A stretch of 64,000 nucleotides of DNA from Bacteroides faecium. GTDB taxonomy: Bacteria; Bacteroidota; Bacteroidia; Bacteroidales; Bacteroidaceae. The DNA lies in NCBI RefSeq assembly GCF_012113595.1, contig NZ_CP050831.1, forward strand, positions 1,922,001 to 1,986,000, written 5' to 3'. The position numbers and the translations under genes were made by a program. The notes below the pieces were generated by a model, which searched no databases, was not told where the DNA came from, and saw only the letters and a list, made by a program, of their open reading frames with translations. Each line of letters begins with the position of its first letter. The stretch's first letter is position 1. Positions 42,770-51,402 of this stretch are shown here, piece after piece.

Positions 42770-43873
42770 ATGAAAAAGAATTTATTGTTTATAATGGCAG
42801 TATCTGCTATGTTTGCAGGTTGCTCCAATGGTGAAGATTTTGATGGAAAAGAAGGAGGTAATGTAACTCCTGTGACTCCGGTTGAGAAGAGTGATGTAGA
42901 AGTGGTTTTTGGAACTGCTACTACGGCTAAGGTCGTGCAGTCTCAAACTAGGGCTGCTCTAGGTGATAGCTGGAATAATGAACAGATTGCAATTTGGGGA
43001 GTGGATCGTGCAGCCGGTGCGGCATGGAATACTGCTGCTGCACATTTGTTTGGACAAACTAGTCCTGTAACGGCTACAGTAGCAGCTGGTGGTAATGTGA
43101 CCTTTAATGATGGTCCGTATTATTATCCGATGAGTTCAAATATTAGTTATAGTTTTTATTCTTGTTATCCGTCTCCGGCTAACAATCAAGTTTCTTCAAA
43201 TCCTACTTCAATAGCTTGTTCATATGTAATTACAGGAAAAGAAGATGTTATGTGGGGGAAGGCTGAAGGGAAGGATACACTTTATTTGGGTAATACCTAC
43301 TCTGGTTTTAATGCAATGTATTTCCGCAAGGTGGAAAATGCTCCGGTTCCGAATTTGCAGTTCAAGCATTGTCTGACTAGATTAAACTTTAAAGCATTGA
43401 CTGGAACGGGATTTGGAGAGACTACTCCAGTTGCTATTAAGAATATAAAAGTGTTAAATGTGCCAACAGGAGTTAGACTGGCAGTTGCAGGAGATGGAGC
43501 AGGAGTACTGACTGCTACGGGACTTACTGGTGATATGTCTTTGTATAATGGAGATACTGCTATGGGAAATGAATTGATAATACCGGAGACAAGTACAGAT
43601 AAAAAAGATGCAACATCATTAGGAACTGTATTGGTTATGCCGTCAGAAACCGGAACTTATAACCTTTCTGTAACTTTGGTAGGTGTTGATGGAGAAGGTA
43701 AGGCTATAACACAAGATATAACAGGTCCGGTAACAATTACTAGTAAAGACGGTTTCAAGGCTGGAACTCAATATAATGTGATTCTGACTGCGTATGGATT
43801 ACAAATCGTGAAAGTAGAGGCTACGATGGGAACTTGGGGTGTTGGAGATGACATAACTCAGGAAATAAACTAA
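42770..43873 (+). CDS. Fimbrillin-like (Mfa-like) lipoprotein 3
   Basis: A 367-residue lipoprotein (AVSAMFAGCSNGED). The TRA site (VQSQTRAALGD) lies near residue 61. Core strands match its neighbours (AIWGVDRAAG, YYYPMSSNISYSFYSCYPS, ITGKEDVMWGKAEG, LQFKHCLTRLNFKA, YNVILTAYGLQIVKVEATMGTWGVGDD). Gly/Ala/Thr-rich, as shaft subunits often are. Confidence 0.84.
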   Translation: MKKNLLFIMAVSAMFAGCSNGEDFDGKEGGNVTPVTPVEKSDVEVVFGTATTAKVVQSQTRAALGDSWNNEQIAIWGVDRAAGAAWNTAAAHLFGQTSPVTATVAAGGNVTFNDGPYYYPMSSNISYSFYSCYPSPANNQVSSNPTSIACSYVITGKEDVMWGKAEGKDTLYLGNTYSGFNAMYFRKVENAPVPNLQFKHCLTRLNFKALTGTGFGETTPVAIKNIKVLNVPTGVRLAVAGDGAGVLTATGLTGDMSLYNGDTAMGNELIIPETSTDKKDATSLGTVLVMPSETGTYNLSVTLVGVDGEGKAITQDITGPVTITSKDGFKAGTQYNVILTAYGLQIVKVEATMGTWGVGDDITQEIN

Positions 43874-43892
43874 ACATTTAGAAAATGTGTTT

Positions 43893-44957
43893 ATGAAAAA
43901 ATGGATATTAGGTGTATCATTTCTTATGGTGATGCTGGCATCGTGTAGCAAAGACAATGATGAAGGTACACCTCAATCTAGTACTTTAACGGGCGAAGGG
44001 GCTGAATTAAAATTCAGCTCCAACGTTCTCTCTTCTATAGTTGTTGAAGTTGAGGCAACGAGAGCAACGACGCGAGGTCCTTTGGTCTCTTTTGAGAATA
44101 ATTCTCGTATCGGAGTTTTTGGTATACCGGGTATTGACGGTGGAACAGGTGAATCATGTAATTTGCGAGACTGTAAAAATGAATCGGATTTCCAAAAATA
44201 TTTGTTCAATGGTCAATATACCTATGTGTCCGGTTATGATGAATTACAATCAGAATACCAGGCTACTTATCCGTCGCGGGCAAATCCTGCATTGTATTTG
44301 TATGGTTACTATCCATATACGGAGAAAGCTGAGTATCGGGAGATTGCAGGATCAACTCAATGGGCGGTTCCCTGGCAATTGGATATAGATAATATGGCAA
44401 ATACAATTGATTATCTTTACACGGGTGAGCAGTTTGTCAAGTACTCGGAATGGGGATTAACCCCTGTGACTTTGGCGTTTCAGCATGCGTTGGGTAGAAT
44501 TGACTTTAGGTTTTTCACAACCAACATGGCTGTACTCAATGCTAATTATAGTGTTCAGTCGGTTAGTGTGACCTGTATCTCAGGGAAGAAAGGTTGGATG
44601 GCAATAACTAATGGTGATCTGTCTTTTACAACGGAAACGTTTACATCTACTTATAAAGTAACAGATGGTTCAATAGCCTGGAATACGCCAGGAGAACCCG
44701 CTGCCCGTTTTATGTTTTCTCCTACTGGTACTTTGATTAAAAAAGTTACATGCGTGATGAAGAGTGGTGCGGGAGTTACTAAGGAGTATGAGATTTTCGA
44801 CAGTGAGTATTCTGGTTATACAATCCCTGTAAGAAAGGGTGAGATTACAAATATGAAAATCAGATTTTTACCGAAAGATGCGTCTATATCATCTTCTGTT
44901 AATGTAAATTCATGGGAAAGTAGTGCCACTATAGATAAAGATATAAAGTTACAATAA
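43893..44957 (+). CDS. Fimbrillin-like (Mfa-like) lipoprotein 4
   Basis: A 354-residue lipoprotein. The ATG at 43893 (MKKWILGVSFLMVMLASCSK) is preferred to 43887. The site ATTRGPL lies near residue 55. Strands IGVFGIPG, ALYLYGYYPYTE, MANTIDYLYTGEQF, VTLAFQHALGRIDFRF, GEITNMKIRFLP and SVNVNSWESS follow the family plan. It is followed directly (4 bases) by a short DUF3575 gene. Confidence 0.8.
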   Translation: MKKWILGVSFLMVMLASCSKDNDEGTPQSSTLTGEGAELKFSSNVLSSIVVEVEATRATTRGPLVSFENNSRIGVFGIPGIDGGTGESCNLRDCKNESDFQKYLFNGQYTYVSGYDELQSEYQATYPSRANPALYLYGYYPYTEKAEYREIAGSTQWAVPWQLDIDNMANTIDYLYTGEQFVKYSEWGLTPVTLAFQHALGRIDFRFFTTNMAVLNANYSVQSVSVTCISGKKGWMAITNGDLSFTTETFTSTYKVTDGSIAWNTPGEPAARFMFSPTGTLIKKVTCVMKSGAGVTKEYEIFDSEYSGYTIPVRKGEITNMKIRFLPKDASISSSVNVNSWESSATIDKDIKLQ

Positions 44958-44961
44958 CAAC

Positions 44962-45528
44962 ATGACACGAATCGTAAAATATCTATTCTCCTTTGTTTTT
45001 CTGCTTCTTGCAGGAGCACAGAGTTTGTGTGCCCAGCAAGTGGCAGTAAAAACCAATGGCTTGTCACTTTTGGCAGGAGTGCCCAATTTAGGATGTGAAC
45101 TGGTAGTCGGTGAACGTTCCAGTGTTGATTTAAGTGTCTATGGGGGATATAAACCTTATGGAACAGACATCAAAATTATTGGAGTGCAGCCGGAATATCG
45201 CTATTGGTTCAATGGTCGTCCTATGGTGCGCGAATATATCGGTATATCAGCTCTGGGGGCAAGTTATGACATTCATTGGGGGAAACATATTTACGAAGGG
45301 GATGCAGTAGGAATCGGCATAACGATGGGGTATTCGATGGCATTAGGAAAACGTTTTAATCTTGAATTCTCAGCAGGTTTCGGAGCTATTCATTTCTGGC
45401 ATCAACAATACTTTGAGAATGATAACTTTGAGGATTATGCAATCAATAATCCGGGGAAGACGAATGCGCATGGATATAAACTGTTTCCGGCAAAACTAGC
45501 GGTTTCTATTTCTTATATTATTAGGTAG
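44962..45528 (+). CDS. Short DUF3575 outer-membrane protein
   Basis: A 188-residue protein with a signal peptide ending QSLCAQQ. It is DUF3575 throughout: VAVKTNGLSLLAGVPNLGCELVVGERSSVDLSVYGG, then VQPEYRYWFNGRPMVREYIGISAL, then a C-terminal SISYIIR strand. It is likely a small beta-barrel. DUF3575 proteins accompany fimbrillin operons of Bacteroidales; this is the second in the operon but lacks the coiled-coil tail of the one at 37261. Confidence 0.83.
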   Translation: MTRIVKYLFSFVFLLLAGAQSLCAQQVAVKTNGLSLLAGVPNLGCELVVGERSSVDLSVYGGYKPYGTDIKIIGVQPEYRYWFNGRPMVREYIGISALGASYDIHWGKHIYEGDAVGIGITMGYSMALGKRFNLEFSAGFGAIHFWHQQYFENDNFEDYAINNPGKTNAHGYKLFPAKLAVSISYIIR

Positions 45529-45545
45529 AAAGTAAGATTGTGGAT

Positions 45546-47879
45546 ATGAAAGTAAGTTTGATAAGAATAAACAGAGCTATGAGAATAGCTTTTCTTTTGA
45601 CCTGTTATTTGGCTGCTTGCATTCAGATGAATGCGCAGGCACCCAAGTTGGTAATGGGTCGTATATTGGACAAAGAAGCATCAGAGAAGAAAAGAAAACC
45701 AGTCCCGTTTGATATCTCTTCTATTGGTGATATAAAGATTTACTACTTCAATACCGTTCAGGAAGGAAAAGATATGGAAGCCGCTTTGAATCAGGACAAT
45801 ATCAGCCTTACCCTTTCTGCCATGTATGAAGTGCCCGACGCTACGGGAGCTTATCAGATTACTTTGCCGGAAACCGGATCGTTGGTTATCAAAGTAAGTA
45901 CGGCGCCTGCCGTGTTTGAAGCGGTCAATGGCCGGCGCGAGATTACTACATATGTAGATATGGGACACATGATTAGTCAGGTAACGGTAGTAGGACAGCG
46001 TACAGAGGTCACGTCTATGCCCGAAACACCTGATCAGTACGGTGATATGATTATCCTGAACGGGGCGAAAGTTGCCGTACCGCAGATGATTGGCAAAGAT
46101 AACGCCCGGATGATTGTTCAGCCATACGTAATCAATAACAGCAAAGGAAAGAAAGTGGAAATGTATCGGTTGCCACGCGTGTATGATGGCGTTCAGTATG
46201 CACTGACACAAGAAAGAAGGATGGGATATGACATACAACATGATTCACTGTTTAATTTTATAGTTGAGAATGAGCCGCTTTCTGCAGAGAAGGCATCCTA
46301 TATGTGGAACGACACAATCAAGCTTTCCAATGCACAAGACAATTTTCAGGTATTAGCCCACATGCAGATGGAGGACTATACACGTCCCTATTACGAACGT
46401 CTGTTGGAACTTTCTACACGTAGTCCGAGGCGTCCGTTGCGTTTTCTGGAATATTCGCTTGACCAATATGAACTGGATCCTAAAAAATATGAAGAGAAAC
46501 CGAAGGTAGAACGCCGGACTGGTGTAGAAGATATTTCTCTAAGTTTCTTGTTGGGAAAAGCGGAATTGGATCCTGAAGATCCTAACAATGAAATACAACT
46601 GGATAAATTGAAAGCGAAGCTGCTGGAAGTGGTGAATGGGGAAAGTTCTACTTTGAAAGAACTCCATCTATATAGTGTATCATCTCCTGAAGGTTCTTAT
46701 GCGTCTAATATGGCTTTATCCCAACGTCGTCTGGCATATGCCCGTTCGTTGGTTTATTCGGTTATTCCTGCTCGTACTATGCAGCGGCTATACACTTATA
46801 CACCGAATGACTCACGAGTAGCTACCTGGTTGGAAGTTGCAGATTTATTGGAAAAGGACACGCTGCCCGATGAAGCTGCCGCTATCCGTGAGATTGTCGA
46901 AAAATATCCGAAGAGCCAGGACTTGCAGTTTCGGCAAGTGGCGGCACTACCTTATTATAATACGATTATTAAGGCACATCTTCCTAAGTTGCGTTCAATG
47001 AAATGTGAATATACAGCCGAGATTTATCGTGCGCTGACAAAAGAAGAAATATTGAATCGTTATCAGAATGATTCTGATTATCGTTCGGGAAAGAAGAATT
47101 TCGCCTTATATGAATATTGGCACTTGTTTAACATGGTGAAAGACCCCAAAGAGTTGGAGGAACTTTACCGTCGTGCATACAACTATTCTAAAGAACTGAC
47201 TAACGGAAAACCGTGGGTGTTGGCTGCGAACAATCTGGCAGTATCTTATTTGAAACGTGATACGGTCGATACGGAAGTCCTAAGACCACTGGTCGACTTT
47301 TCTGTGAGAGGCTGCAACGTAGAACGTACTTTTGACGGACGAGTGATAGGTGTAGATAATGTGGAAGAAATAGTAGCCAATCAATTAGCTATGTATCTTA
47401 AAAAGGGAGACTTCTCCGAAGCCAGCCGTTTGGCTCAGTTATTGCCTGATAGTGAAAAGAACAAAAAGATAAAAGCATTTGCTTTCTGCTTGGGCGGATA
47501 TTATAAGGTAACCAGCGGATTGAATGATGCGGAAATAGCCCGGCGTCTCGAAACATTCGAACTGGTCAGAAACAGTTCGCCTATCAATAATGTAGTGATG
47601 TGTCTGGCGATGAAAACACATGCATGGAATGAAAAGGCGGAGAAAGCATTGGAAGATTTACCTGCGGACGATCCGAAAACACTCTATCTGAAAGCAGTCC
47701 TTTATTGCCGGAAAGGTGATTTTTTTGCCATGCAGGCAGAAGAGGCACTGACGAATTGTTTCAAAAAAGACAGCAGCTATATCTCGATAGCCGAATGGGA
47801 CGGGGATATTAGTGAAGACTGTTTCAAATATGCCAAAATGGGTTATGAAGACGAAATGGCTACAGGAGGAAATGAGTAG
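45546..47879 (+). CDS. OmpA-like-domain protein with C-terminal TPR-like helices
   Basis: The ATG at 45546 is taken; GTG 45540 or ATG 45582 are possible. About 777 residues with a signal peptide ending IQMNAQ. An N-terminal beta-rich region (about 30-220) is unrecognised. An OmpA-like peptidoglycan-binding domain is suggested near residues 330-430 by LSFLLGKAELDPEDPNNEIQLDKLKAKL and SSPEGSYASNMALSQRRLAYARSLV. The C-terminus (about 500-760) is helical and TPR-like. It is probably a periplasmic link between the surface structure and peptidoglycan. 17 bases separate it from the short DUF3575 gene. Confidence 0.72.
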   Translation: MKVSLIRINRAMRIAFLLTCYLAACIQMNAQAPKLVMGRILDKEASEKKRKPVPFDISSIGDIKIYYFNTVQEGKDMEAALNQDNISLTLSAMYEVPDATGAYQITLPETGSLVIKVSTAPAVFEAVNGRREITTYVDMGHMISQVTVVGQRTEVTSMPETPDQYGDMIILNGAKVAVPQMIGKDNARMIVQPYVINNSKGKKVEMYRLPRVYDGVQYALTQERRMGYDIQHDSLFNFIVENEPLSAEKASYMWNDTIKLSNAQDNFQVLAHMQMEDYTRPYYERLLELSTRSPRRPLRFLEYSLDQYELDPKKYEEKPKVERRTGVEDISLSFLLGKAELDPEDPNNEIQLDKLKAKLLEVVNGESSTLKELHLYSVSSPEGSYASNMALSQRRLAYARSLVYSVIPARTMQRLYTYTPNDSRVATWLEVADLLEKDTLPDEAAAIREIVEKYPKSQDLQFRQVAALPYYNTIIKAHLPKLRSMKCEYTAEIYRALTKEEILNRYQNDSDYRSGKKNFALYEYWHLFNMVKDPKELEELYRRAYNYSKELTNGKPWVLAANNLAVSYLKRDTVDTEVLRPLVDFSVRGCNVERTFDGRVIGVDNVEEIVANQLAMYLKKGDFSEASRLAQLLPDSEKNKKIKAFAFCLGGYYKVTSGLNDAEIARRLETFELVRNSSPINNVVMCLAMKTHAWNEKAEKALEDLPADDPKTLYLKAVLYCRKGDFFAMQAEEALTNCFKKDSSYISIAEWDGDISEDCFKYAKMGYEDEMATGGNE

Positions 47880-47895
47880 CTTAATTTGATAAATA

Positions 47896-50800
47896 ATGGT
47901 GATGAAAAGATATATATTGACGTATGTTTGTTGTGGAATGCTTGCCGGAGGTGTAATGGCCCAGCAACAGGATTCCATTGCAAAAATGCGAGATGCCGCT
48001 GCTGCTCAGGACTCCGCTATGCAACGAAGAAGTCAGGCTGATACAGCCTACCGTGTGAAATACAATGCTTTGAGCTATTCGATGCAGAAACGTTATCAGC
48101 CTCAAGGCCGGGAGTTTGTTAATAAGAAATTCCTGGATAACTTCTTTGTCAGTTTCTGGGGAGGATATAATCGTATTATTCCTCAAGGAGGGATGAATCT
48201 TTCCGGTGGGCCGGAAATCGGATTGTCCGTATCGAAATTCTTTTCTCCTAAAAATGGGGTACGGCTGCTTGGAAGCTGGCAGTCCGCCAATCGGCAGAGT
48301 GATAATGAAAAATGGACTAACTATACGTTTGGTGTAGATCATATATTCAATCTGAGTACTGCTCTTGGCGGCTATAATCCTTATCGTATGCTAGAACTCT
48401 CTACGGTAGAGGGACTTGGAGTCCATCTCGCTTCATTGGCGGGAGAGAAGCAGAAGGCAATTGATTTTCATCTGGGACTGCAAATGAAAATATCTACCGG
48501 AACCCGTCTGGATGTGTTTATGGAACCGGGAATTTCTTTTTATACAGATGGAATTGATATTTCCGGAAACAATAACTCGCATGGCTATGATATTGGTTTC
48601 AACGCCCGGGTGGGTATGAATTATCGCTTAGGAACTTTTACCCCGCGTGGAAGTACGGAAGCCGGGGATGAAAACTTTCTGGATAATACATTTATCAGTG
48701 CGGGAATGGGCTTGCAGGCACAGAATTCCTCATTGGCTAGAGAGCAAGGACTGTTAGGCTCTACAGGTCCTATCTTTAGTGTGGCGGCAGGTAAGTGGTT
48801 TCTTGATTTATTTGGTTTTCGTTTATCTGCATTCGGGTCGTATGATGTGTGGAAAGCAAATCAAAAGTTGGGAATCGACAGAATGACCATGTATGCAGGT
48901 GGACGTGCTGAAGTAATGCTTAATCCTTTCGCCTTTTTCAAGAAAGATGTGCGTTCGATGAAATGGGGAATTGTCCCGATGTTTGGTGTTGAACTTGGAA
49001 TGATGAAGAAGCAGGATGAACGCGAACTTGTATCCAAATCGTACACCGGAATGACCGGCGGAATTCAATTCAAGTACTATCCGACGGAGAATCTCGCTTT
49101 CTTTGTAGAACCTCGCATGTCATTTGTACCTTATACATTTACGGAGAAAACAATTTCCGGAAAGGTGAATGAGTATTCTTTCATGGATAAATTGATGAAT
49201 GTTAGTGTAGGTGTCGAATTACGTCGTCCTACTCGTCCGCAGTGGCAACAATTGGCAAAGTTGAGAGGTGATTTTACGCCTTATTACTATACTTCTTATG
49301 CTGTCGGCATGACAATGCCGCAACAATTGAACCGACCGACTTCACGACGTCCGGGATTTATAATCGGAGCTGCGGTAGGACGTCAACTTAGTTCGCTATC
49401 GGGAGTTCGCTTAGGACTTGATTTTAATAATGCGGCTACCCGTTCATCAGATAATAAAATAGACCGTTATACTTTTATGAGTCTTTCGTTGGATTATATG
49501 TTTGATATATCCAATTGGGTGATAGGCTACGACCCTGAGCGTAAATTTGGTACGGAAGTGTTTGGGGGACCAGTTGTGACCCGTTGTTTTGATCCGGGAA
49601 AAACTTATGTGGGTCTAGAAGGTGGTGTACGGCCTTATTGGAGATTGGGTGGACAGTTTGATGTTTTTGCCGAGCCTAAATTACGGGTTTATACGAAACG
49701 CTATATGAATACCCCAGGGGGGAAGGGAACTCCTTTGCAACTTTCTTTTGCTTTAGGAACCTCTTATCGGTTCAATCCTTCCTATCGTAAGAGTTTGACA
49801 GAGAGCGGCTTCGGGGATGGCACAATCTGGGGAAATACATTTATTAGTGGAGGAGTCGGCTTCCAGTCTTTGGTCGGCTCAAGTCGTTCTATGGATGCTT
49901 TAGCCTCGGCAGGTCCGACAATGAGTATATCAGTCGGTAAGTGGCTGTTGCCTTTCTGGGGACTGCGTTTCTCTGGTTTTGCCGGAATCAGCAGCTGGAG
50001 ACAGGCTACGAGTGAATATGGAACCCTTTCCGACAAGCGTACGATGCAAGGTGGAATACGGGTGGAGAGTATGTTTGATATTCTTTCTTTCTGGAAGTAT
50101 GATAAAGAGCGGCGATGGGGGATTGTCCCGATGCTTGGTTTGGAATTGGGAAAAGTCCGGAGACAGAGCGAGAAGATTAGAGTTAGTGCGGCGGGAGCTG
50201 CATATGCAGGTATAACAGCCGGCTTACAATGCAAATATTACGTATCTGATGCTATGGCGTTGTTTATCGAACCTCGCTTCTCTCGTGTACCTTATTCTTA
50301 TAGAGACATACATGTGGAAGATAATTATATCGGTCCGCGTACATCGGTAGCGGATAATGTAATGAGCGTTCAGATAGGACTGGAATTCCGTCGTGCCGGG
50401 GGCAGAACATTAAAGGAGCTGGCAGCTCTTAGAAAAGAATTCGAACCTTATTATTTTGCTTCATGGAATGTAGGTGCCAATATGCCTGTTCATCGTGTGA
50501 AGTATGATTCAGGTGCGGGGCTTGGAGTTTTGATAGGTGTATCGGGTGGACGTCAGTTCTTTCCATGTTCCGGAGCGCGGGTCGGTTTGGATTATACAGC
50601 CTTGCCGGGTAGGAATGGTGCAGATGCTCGTAAATTGATAAGTGTATCGGCCGATTACCTCTTTGACATCACTCATTTCATGGGTGGTTATAATCCTGAA
50701 CGCAAATTTGGAGTAGAGATTTTGGCAGGTCCGGTTTTGGCTTTTGGCTCAGAGCCTAATAAGACAACCTTTGGTTTGGAAGGCGGCTTGCATTTTTATT

Positions 50801-50931
50801 ATAAACTGGTTAAAGGGTTCGGAGTATTTGCAGAACCCCGTATACGTATGTACACTAAGAACATTTTGGCAGGCGGTGATCTTACTCCTGTGCATGCTGC
50901 ATTTTCGGTGGGGACTTCTTATCGGTTCTAA
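47896..50931 (+). CDS. 1011-residue outer-membrane protein with alternating A-B-A-B-A repeats
   Basis: Signal peptide ending GGVMAQQ, then a short helical linker (about 25-75). The rest is beta-strand-rich in five parts of about 160-195 residues. A-type parts (about 82-245, 463-625, 852-1011) share GGYNPERKFG, LEGG, VFAEP and a GTSYRF-like end. B-type parts (about 262-455, 648-840) share NTFISxG, WGIVPMxGxELG and FxEPRxSxVPY. The protein ends in Phe, as barrels do. It may form one large or several tandem barrels, perhaps the platform of the fimbria-like structure. I recognise no named family. Last gene of the operon. Confidence 0.75.
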   Translation: MVMKRYILTYVCCGMLAGGVMAQQQDSIAKMRDAAAAQDSAMQRRSQADTAYRVKYNALSYSMQKRYQPQGREFVNKKFLDNFFVSFWGGYNRIIPQGGMNLSGGPEIGLSVSKFFSPKNGVRLLGSWQSANRQSDNEKWTNYTFGVDHIFNLSTALGGYNPYRMLELSTVEGLGVHLASLAGEKQKAIDFHLGLQMKISTGTRLDVFMEPGISFYTDGIDISGNNNSHGYDIGFNARVGMNYRLGTFTPRGSTEAGDENFLDNTFISAGMGLQAQNSSLAREQGLLGSTGPIFSVAAGKWFLDLFGFRLSAFGSYDVWKANQKLGIDRMTMYAGGRAEVMLNPFAFFKKDVRSMKWGIVPMFGVELGMMKKQDERELVSKSYTGMTGGIQFKYYPTENLAFFVEPRMSFVPYTFTEKTISGKVNEYSFMDKLMNVSVGVELRRPTRPQWQQLAKLRGDFTPYYYTSYAVGMTMPQQLNRPTSRRPGFIIGAAVGRQLSSLSGVRLGLDFNNAATRSSDNKIDRYTFMSLSLDYMFDISNWVIGYDPERKFGTEVFGGPVVTRCFDPGKTYVGLEGGVRPYWRLGGQFDVFAEPKLRVYTKRYMNTPGGKGTPLQLSFALGTSYRFNPSYRKSLTESGFGDGTIWGNTFISGGVGFQSLVGSSRSMDALASAGPTMSISVGKWLLPFWGLRFSGFAGISSWRQATSEYGTLSDKRTMQGGIRVESMFDILSFWKYDKERRWGIVPMLGLELGKVRRQSEKIRVSAAGAAYAGITAGLQCKYYVSDAMALFIEPRFSRVPYSYRDIHVEDNYIGPRTSVADNVMSVQIGLEFRRAGGRTLKELAALRKEFEPYYFASWNVGANMPVHRVKYDSGAGLGVLIGVSGGRQFFPCSGARVGLDYTALPGRNGADARKLISVSADYLFDITHFMGGYNPERKFGVEILAGPVLAFGSEPNKTTFGLEGGLHFYYKLVKGFGVFAEPRIRMYTKNILAGGDLTPVHAAFSVGTSYRF

Positions 50932-51048
50932 ATAGCAATATATTAAAGCTTTGCATTGATTTGCGAAGGTTTTCAAATATTGCATTGTAGAAATAGTTTT
51001 TATATGGAAATAATTGGATAGTTTCCTTCCATTTAGTAATCAAGAATA

Positions 51049-51116
51049 ACAGTTGGTTATTGATACTTATCTTTTTTTTGTCTTTCAAAAGAATATGAGT
51101 ATCAATAACCAACTGT
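51049..51116. terminator. Long hairpin ending the fimbria-like operon
   Basis: Perfect 19-base arms (51049-51067 and 51098-51116, containing GTTGGTTATTGATACT) around a 30-base loop that can itself pair in part, followed by CTTTTTG. The 471-base gap between 50932 and 51402 holds this hairpin, the Pho-like array, and no gene. Confidence 0.7.
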
Positions 51117-51333
51117 CTTTTTGTTTAGTATTAGCGAATATTAGTATGATATATAACTATATATTTCATAAATTTAACATCAGCTTGACTTTTAGTGTTC
51201 GCAACTCTCTATTAAATCTTTTTGGGATTCGATTGCTTTTCTAAATATTTGTATTTATATTTGTTATTCTAAACGAACAAAAGTGAACTAAAGTGTTTAG
51301 AGGGGGAAAGTGTGAATTGTATATTATTATTCT

Positions 51334-51379
51334 TGTATTGTTCTTGTAATGGGAATGTAATCTACTCTTCTTTATTTTG
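51334..51379 (+). promoter_or_regulatory. Pho-box-like array and promoter of the nuclease operon
   Basis: TGTATT, TGTAAT, TGTAAT start at 51334, 51345 and 51356, exactly 11 bases apart. Ten bases after the last comes TTATTTTG (51372-51379), one mismatch from TAnnTTTG, with no TTTG -33. This matches Pho promoters, where the activator replaces the upstream element. The ATG is at 51403. The core shares the spacer GGGAA with the array at 33915. Confidence 0.6.
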
Positions 51380-51402
51380 CCCGCTCTAATAGATGACTTA
51401 AA

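Noticed and set aside
45681..46241. Minus-strand frame of 186 codons inside the OmpA-like gene
   Set aside because: Antisense shadow with no motif and no start context.
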